The notes beneath the pieces are model-generated. The model did no database searches. It had not been told where the DNA came from and saw nothing but the letters and a program-made list of their open reading frames with translations. DNA of 64,000 bases, from positions 1 to 64,000 of the forward strand of contig SZWC01004701.1 in NCBI GenBank assembly GCA_023375785.1, given 5' to 3'. Positions 58,861-64,000 of this stretch are shown here, in pieces (the stretch's first letter is position 1; every line of letters begins with the position of its first letter). The translations under genes were made by a program, and so were the position numbers. Source of the DNA: Penium margaritaceum. Its lineage: Eukaryota > Streptophyta > Zygnematophyceae > Desmidiales > Peniaceae.

Positions 58861-59565
58861 TCACGAGCTGACCGAGCTGGAAAAGCAACTCGATGAGATG
58901 CTCGGCCAGGGGTTCATCCGCCCTTCCATGTCCCCATACGCCGCACCAGTAGTAGTCGTGAAAAAAAAAATGGCGAGATGCGAATGTGCATGGATTATGG
59001 GGTGTTGAACGACGCTACCATCAAGAACCGCTACCCTCTCCCTCGAACCGACGAAATTTTTGACAAACTTCGAGGAGCCCAAATTTTCAGCAAAATCGAC
59101 TTACGCAACAGGTATCATCAGATACACGTGGCAGCCATCGACATCAAGAAGACAGCATTCCGAACTCGCTACCGGCACTTTGAGTTCACGGTTATGTTGT
59201 TTGGACTCACAAGTACCCCAGCGACGTTCATGGTGGCAATGAATAAAATTTTGCGTTCGTACCTCGACAATTTTATTGTGGTATACCTCGACGACATTCT
59301 GGTTTACAGTCGCACTCCGGAGGAGCATGATGGACATCTCCAAAAGTTATTGAAGTTTTACAAAGGGAGAAGCTTTTTTGGAAAACACTCGAATTGCGAC
59401 TTTGGTCGTCGTTCGATCGAGTTTTGGGGTCACGTCATCAACAATGGACAGATCTCCATGGATCCGACCATGGAGATGCAGCAGTCGCTGATTGGCCGAC
59501 GACGACCAACGTTCGAGAAATTTATTTTTTTCTCGGATTCTACAATTACTACCGACAATTTGTGA
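58861..59565 (+). pseudogene. G2 reverse transcriptase remnant
   Basis: [55 protein letters not shown] and the catalytic IVVYLDDILVYS are textbook gypsy RT. CDFGRRSIEFWGHVI continues into the thumb. Open over about 195 codons. Confidence 0.92.
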
Positions 59566-59660
59566 GGGACTACTCGCGAGTGTGAGCGCCTCTTTCCGAC
59601 CTCACTCGAAAGGAAAATGAGTGACGGTGGGGAGACATCGAACAAGAAGCTTTCACCGTA

Positions 59661-60060
59661 TTGCGGAATGCTCTGAATTCGACGCCAACCCTACGATTAG
59701 CCGATCCGATGATCGACTACGTCATTGCTACAGATGCATCAGACCGAGCCATTGGTGCGATTCTTCTTCAAGATCACGGCAATGGCAAACAACCGGTCGC
59801 CTACATGTCTCAAAAACTGTGGACCGGAACTCAACTACGCGGTCCACAAAAAGGAGATGCTGGCGGTCGTGCACGCGTTGAAGACGTGGCGATGCTACCT
59901 GGTGTGTCGCTGATGCATCGTGCACACCGACCACCACGCATTGAAATATTTGCAGATGCAGCCGAATCTCTGCCAACGTCAAACCCTCCGGATGGAGTTC
60001 CTTGAGTCTGGGTTCGACTGCGAAATTGAGTACCGGCCAGGAAAAACCAATCCAGCAGAC
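59661..60060 (+). pseudogene. G2 RNase H remnant
   Basis: VIATDASDRAIGAILLQDHG (catalytic Asp), QPVAYMSQKL, then [13 protein letters not shown] and a TDHHALKYLQMQPNL block followed by IEYRPGKTNPADTVSRR. Broken in a few places. Confidence 0.88.
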
Positions 60061-60089
60061 ACAGTCAGCCGCCGATCCGATTTAACAAC

Positions 60090-61200
60090 CGACGTGGCAA
60101 CCATAAAACTACTGCGAGCCCCCTACCTCGAGCGATTGTTCGCACGAGGCTACGATCAGCACGGCGGTTATGATGAAACCAAGTTCTGGTTCGACACACC
60201 CTACAGACGACGTCGCTTCACTCGCCAGGTGGTCGTTCCCCCAAACAACGAACTTCACCTTATGCTGCTCAACGAATGCCATGACACCGGCCCAGGTGGA
60301 TACTTTGGAGAGGACAAGACGCTAGAAAATCTGGTGAAAAACTACTGGAAAGACAAAATCCAATCTGACATGGCCATGTTGTGCAAGACCTGCGACACAT
60401 ATCAGCGACAAAAATCTTGTCGCACAAGGCCACCCGGACTTCTACAGTCACTCCCCGTTCCGACAGAACCATGGACTTCGTCACCGGATTACCAGTCACA
60501 GCCGAGTGATATAACGCCATCCTCGTGGTCGTCGACAGGTTTTTTAAAATGTCCCACTTCATCCCGACAATGACCACCGTCACCGCCGAAGGAATAGCAC
60601 GACTGTTTCTAAACAACACTCTACGGCTACATGGCGTACCAAGAACCATCACGAGCGACAGAGACGGTCGATTTACCAGCCGTTTTCGGAGTGAACTGTT
60701 GACTCGCTATGGAAGCAAAATTCAGCTTTCGACGACGTTCCTCAAACCGACGGTCAAACCGAGCGAACAAATCAGACGCTCAAACAGCTGCTCCAAACAC
60801 GATGCGTACCTCATAGGACGGATTGAGCACAAAAACTCCTCATCACCGAAATCGCATATAATTTGGCAGTTTTCACCACAACAGGTAAAACCCCATTTGA
60901 AGTGGTGTATGGCAAACTTCCCGCCACACCTGCCAGACTTCAAAGTCGTAGTAATATTCCAACAGTCGACGTTCAACGACGAGACTTCACCAATGTCTGG
61001 GAGGAAACACGGCAAACTCCCGCAAAGACACAAGCACCTATGAAGTGAGCAGTTGACCGACATTGTAGCGACGACATCTTCACCGCTGGCGATCGAGTCT
61101 TCCTCAGCTCGGCGAACATCAAGCTTCGAGGATCTGACTGTTTGAATCTCAAACCTCAATGGTTGGGACCATTTGAGATCAAACGCATGCAAACCCCTGT
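60090..61200 (+). pseudogene. G2 integrase remnant
   Basis: LLNECHDTGPGGYFGEDKTL and CKTCDTYQRQKS form the HHCC zinc part; VVDRFFKMSHFIPTMTT and ITSDRDGRFTSRF belong to the catalytic core. The later part holds a decayed GKTPFEVVYGKLP block. Several breaks. Confidence 0.85.
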
Positions 61201-61228
61201 GGTTGCGTGACTCAAACTCTCCGACACT

Positions 61229-61500
61229 ATGGAAGTTCATCCGCTGTTCCGTATCAGCAGACTCAAGTACTACCGAGACCCCGGAGAGAACTTACGTGGC
61301 AGAGATGTCCCTCCTCCGCCTCCCGTTCAAATAGACGAAGACACGGAGTACGTCATCAAGGAAATCCTCAGCCATCGACGACAAGGAAAGGCGAGAGAAT
61401 ATCTCGTCAAGTAGCACGGCTACGAAGCCGTGCATAACAGTTAGGAGCCCTATGACAACCTTCGAGACGTCGATCATCTCATCGACGGCTACTACCACAG
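61229..61500 (+). pseudogene. G2 chromodomain-like tail
   Basis: MEVHPLFRISRLKYYRDPGE is the conserved integrase end (VHPVFHVSxLKxY). TEYVIKEILSHRRQGKAREY with VK*HGY-type continuation is the chromodomain signature (VEKILDHRxxR...YLVKWKGY). In the family this domain binds modified histones and guides insertion. Confidence 0.8.
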
Positions 61501-61541
61501 TCTCCGATCCACGTCTGTACGCTCGCCGGGACGTCGCGACT

Positions 61542-61754
61542 AAAAGGGGGAGAAGTGTTACGTCCCATACGCACACGAGTCCCTAATCTTCTCGAGTGGG
61601 TATTTCCGTTATTACACAAATGGCCCATCGCGTCGCGAGGACCGCGTTATTCACTCAGACGACCGAGGGCAAACTGGCCAACTACCCCGCCCCCAGTGGA
61701 TGTTCTCAAACCTTCTGACAGCTTCGACCATTCTTGCGAACCTACGAACAGAAG
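61542..61754 (+). repeat. PPT and partial 3' LTR of G2
   Basis: AAAAGGGGGAGAAG (61542-61555) then TGTTACGTCCC; aligns with 56060-56266. From 61755 the sequence is X-family, so the LTR was interrupted here. Confidence 0.85.
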
Positions 61755-62247
61755 TGTGAATATGCAAGGAAGCTTCCTAGCAACACTCCCGTTGACCAGG
61801 CGTCAGTGCCTGATCAGACGGTGACGACAGTCACAAGTCGTGCACGCAACGGCAAGAGTTTGGCTAGGGGACACAAGGCAAAGTGTCTGAATGCTTCAAT
61901 AGCATTTGCGGAGAGAGATGACAAATGACAGGTCCATGGTATAAATACCTGTCGCGGCGCACAGCGGGTGTCGCACGCGGTGGTCCAAGANTGCGAACCT
62001 ACGAACAGAAGTGTGAATATGCAAGGAAGCTTCCTAGCAACACTCCCGTTGACCAGGCGTCAGTGCCTGATCAGACGGTGACGACAGTCACAAGTCGTGC
62101 ACGCAACGGCAAGAGTTTGGCTAGGGGACACAAGGCAAAGTGTCTGAATGCTTCAATAGCATTTGCGGAGAGAGATGACAAATGACAGGTCCATGGTATA
62201 AATACCTGTCGCGGCGCACAGCGGGTGTCGCACGCGGTGGTCCAAGA
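61735..62247. repeat. Exact 256-bp direct duplication around one N
   Basis: 61735-61990 and 61992-62247 appear identical, separated by a single unknown base at 61991. This is the signature of a mis-joined contig end and unlikely to be biology. Confidence 0.93.
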
Positions 62248-62480
62248 GTTGTCCTAAAACCGGCCAAAACCACTGCTTTGGCCGTAACGCTGCACACACA
62301 TGTCAGAATGCTACGCTGTCTGAACCTAGACGTGTAGGATCACAAGACGGATGCTAGGAATGGTCACATGCATGCATCCATCATCAGACGGTGGACACGC
62401 AATGCAAAACATGCAAATCGGACTCATGGCCAATCCGCCGAAAACCTCCTGCAAGTTGCAGAAAAACCAGCAGGGTGTCC
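61755..62480 (+). mobile_element. X-family LTR, partial, inserted in the G2 LTR
   Basis: Opens TGTGAATATG; TATA-like GGTATAAATACC; then a long match to the minus strand of 8923-10124. Homology fades near 62480. The length given includes an artefactual 256-bp duplicate. Confidence 0.65.
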
Positions 62481-62489
62481 GGAGGATGG

Positions 62490-64000
62490 CGAGGATGACA
62501 TGCTCGACGTGGAACGGAGGGCGTGTGCAGCCTGGAGTCCACGAGTGATCCGCGCCCAGTCGAGCGGCTGCTGGCACTCAGTGTAGCGATGAGCGCCTCC
62601 ACAGTTGTAGTAGTGAACAGAACGTCCACTACTACCACTGGATGACGACTGCTGCTCTGAATGCTACTGACCTGATCCACGCTTTCCCTTCTTCTTCTTC
62701 CCCTGAGCTCCTGCTGCAACACCCTGTGTCTGAGTGGGTGTGGGCGGGGCCAAAGAGGAGGAGGAAGATGTGGAAGTGATGGAGGATGAAGAAGGAGACT
62801 GCAGGAGGGAAGATGGTGGTGATGCGATGACTGTTGTAGCAAGAGAAGTCTCCTGATGGGCCACGGCTGCCTTGCGGGCTGAAGTCACCTGGAGGAAGAG
62901 CTGATGCGCTCAGGGGAGAAGCTGCAGAGTGGATGAAAAGGACTCGAGGACAGCATCGCTGTACCGTGTGAAGATGTCAGTGTACTCAAGGCGAACTCCG
63001 AGCATCATCGTACGGAGCGTCCATAGCTTTGTGCCTCCAGAGGTCCCAAGGCGCGTGTAGATGCGCATGGCGCGTCACCAGTAATCAGCTGCAGGCTTTA
63101 TAGGCCCCTGACGGAGAGAGTGGAAGGCACAAATGTGTGCTGCACGATTGGCGTGCGTCTCTGCGGCCAGCATGGATAAGGCAAGATCCCAACCTTCGCG
63201 TGGATCGGCGCCGGTGCCTGTGCCGGCCTCGCCAAGGAAGGGGCGGAAAATGACGACGGTCTCGCGTGGCATGGCATAGAGGAGTCCGCGCATCGCCCTG
63301 GCTGCTGTCAGCACCTGTGCTGGGTCTGTAGGCTGATACGGGCTATGGTAGTAGGGCCACACTCCGTCTGAAGTAGCCCAAACCTGAAAGAGGATCTCCC
63401 AGCAGTCGAAGCCGTCCTCACTGATGTACCGTGGAGGTGGTGTCTCAAAGTCCTTGGGTTGCCGCTCCGTGGGGAGAGCAACCGCAGGCCGAGGAGGACG
63501 AGGGACGGGGAAGACTCCTGGAAGGGGATAGTCACCGGGATAGTCGGGTGACGATCGTATCGGAGGAAACCGAGGAGATCTGGTGCCTGTCTGCAGCTGA
63601 CGGAGGCGCTCCTGAAGAACTCGAATCTCATGATCCGGGGAGTCGCCTGTCATGCCTGGCATGAATGGATCATCATCCAGGAGGTCAGGAGGTGGTGGGT
63701 CAGGTCTAGCTCCTGTCACGGGTGCCTGAGCCGACTGATGTGTAGACACCGCGACGCCGGCAGCTCCCTCGGAAACCTGCCGTGGGACCGTGGACTGGGC
63801 ACGCAAAAGCTCAGTCAGCGTGCGGATGGCATCAGTCTGCTCCCACTGTAGGCAACGCATCTCATCCTGCTGGCTCTGCAGGTCCTCAATGGCTTGCGAG
63901 AGTGGGCTCAGGACCCTAGAAGAAGAGGAGAAGGGATCACCTGTCCCCTTCCCCTTGTCAGACGAGTTCACGTCGCCTCTCAGTATGGGTCGACAGGTCA
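62490..64000 (-). pseudogene. Retrotransposon gag remnant of the C1 family
   Basis: Minus strand. 63075-63971 is open for 298 codons: a Gln-rich N-terminal coiled region, a Pro-rich stretch (RPDPPPPDLLDDDPFMPGM), then DFETPPPRYISEDGFDCWEI and MRGLLYAMPRETVVIFRPFL. It shares the DFE-x-P block with C1 gag (14910-15494). A knuckle-like HYYNCGGAHRYTEC is near 62580-62620. Low-complexity Ser/Lys stretches lie between. It continues past the window end. Confidence 0.7.

Larger units (their letters stand above)
56060..61754 (+). mobile_element. Ty3/gypsy chromovirus-like element G2 (broken)
   Basis: Plus-strand element: 5' LTR 56060-56610, PBS just after, gag, protease, RT, RNase H, integrase, chromodomain-like tail, PPT 61542-61555, and the first 199 bases of the 3' LTR (61556-61754), where an X-family LTR begins. 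LTR identity over the shared part is about 85 %. Domain order is complete. I estimate ten or more breaks. Confidence 0.88.

Overview
The window is retrotransposon-dominated nuclear DNA of a eukaryote. I see no intact host gene. Several lines point to a large, repeat-rich plant-type genome: mostly Ty1/copia-type and chromovirus-like Ty3/gypsy-type elements, primer sites complementary to initiator tRNA-Met, and 5-bp target duplications. My guess is a streptophyte such as a charophyte alga or early land plant. That is inference; no single-copy gene anchors the taxonomy. Almost everything coding is a fossil, so domains are reported as remnants.

Layout. 1-1076: non-coding flank with a palindromic TACCGCGGTA array. 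1077-8464: a structurally complete LTR element on the minus strand (444-bp LTRs, about 96 % identical; TSD ACAAA; iMet-like PBS and PPT). It has no recognisable coding capacity. Its interior is a dense array of short hairpins, then a G/C-rich fold-back tandem region. I call it B; it is the most unusual object here. 8633-17609: minus-strand copia C1, with an LTR of another family (X) sitting in its left LTR. 18122-18985: GT microsatellite around an assembly gap. 18986-20994 and 36670-about 39300: two arms of one minus-strand copia (C5), split by a composite plus-strand copia C3 (20995-36669). C3 holds a foreign copia (C2) near its 5' end and a minus-strand copia C4 (28959-34688; TSD AGAAC). About 39320-46350: plus-strand gypsy G1, interrupted by AT-rich and TG-rich DNA. 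46361-53023: minus-strand copia C6, which contains a gypsy patch, an AG microsatellite and a Penelope-like element with a hammerhead ribozyme. 53024-55956: minus-strand gypsy G3. 56060-61754: plus-strand chromodomain gypsy G2, cut by an X-family LTR at 61755. About 62490-64000: minus-strand gag remnant.

There is no host pathway to describe. The interest lies in element biology: a hairpin-packed non-coding LTR element, LTRs carrying a tRNA-like module with Pol III A and B boxes, a clade of copias primed by the half-tRNA route, and a ribozyme-bearing Penelope-like fragment. Boundaries given as 'about' were read by eye. Percent identities are hand counts or estimates.
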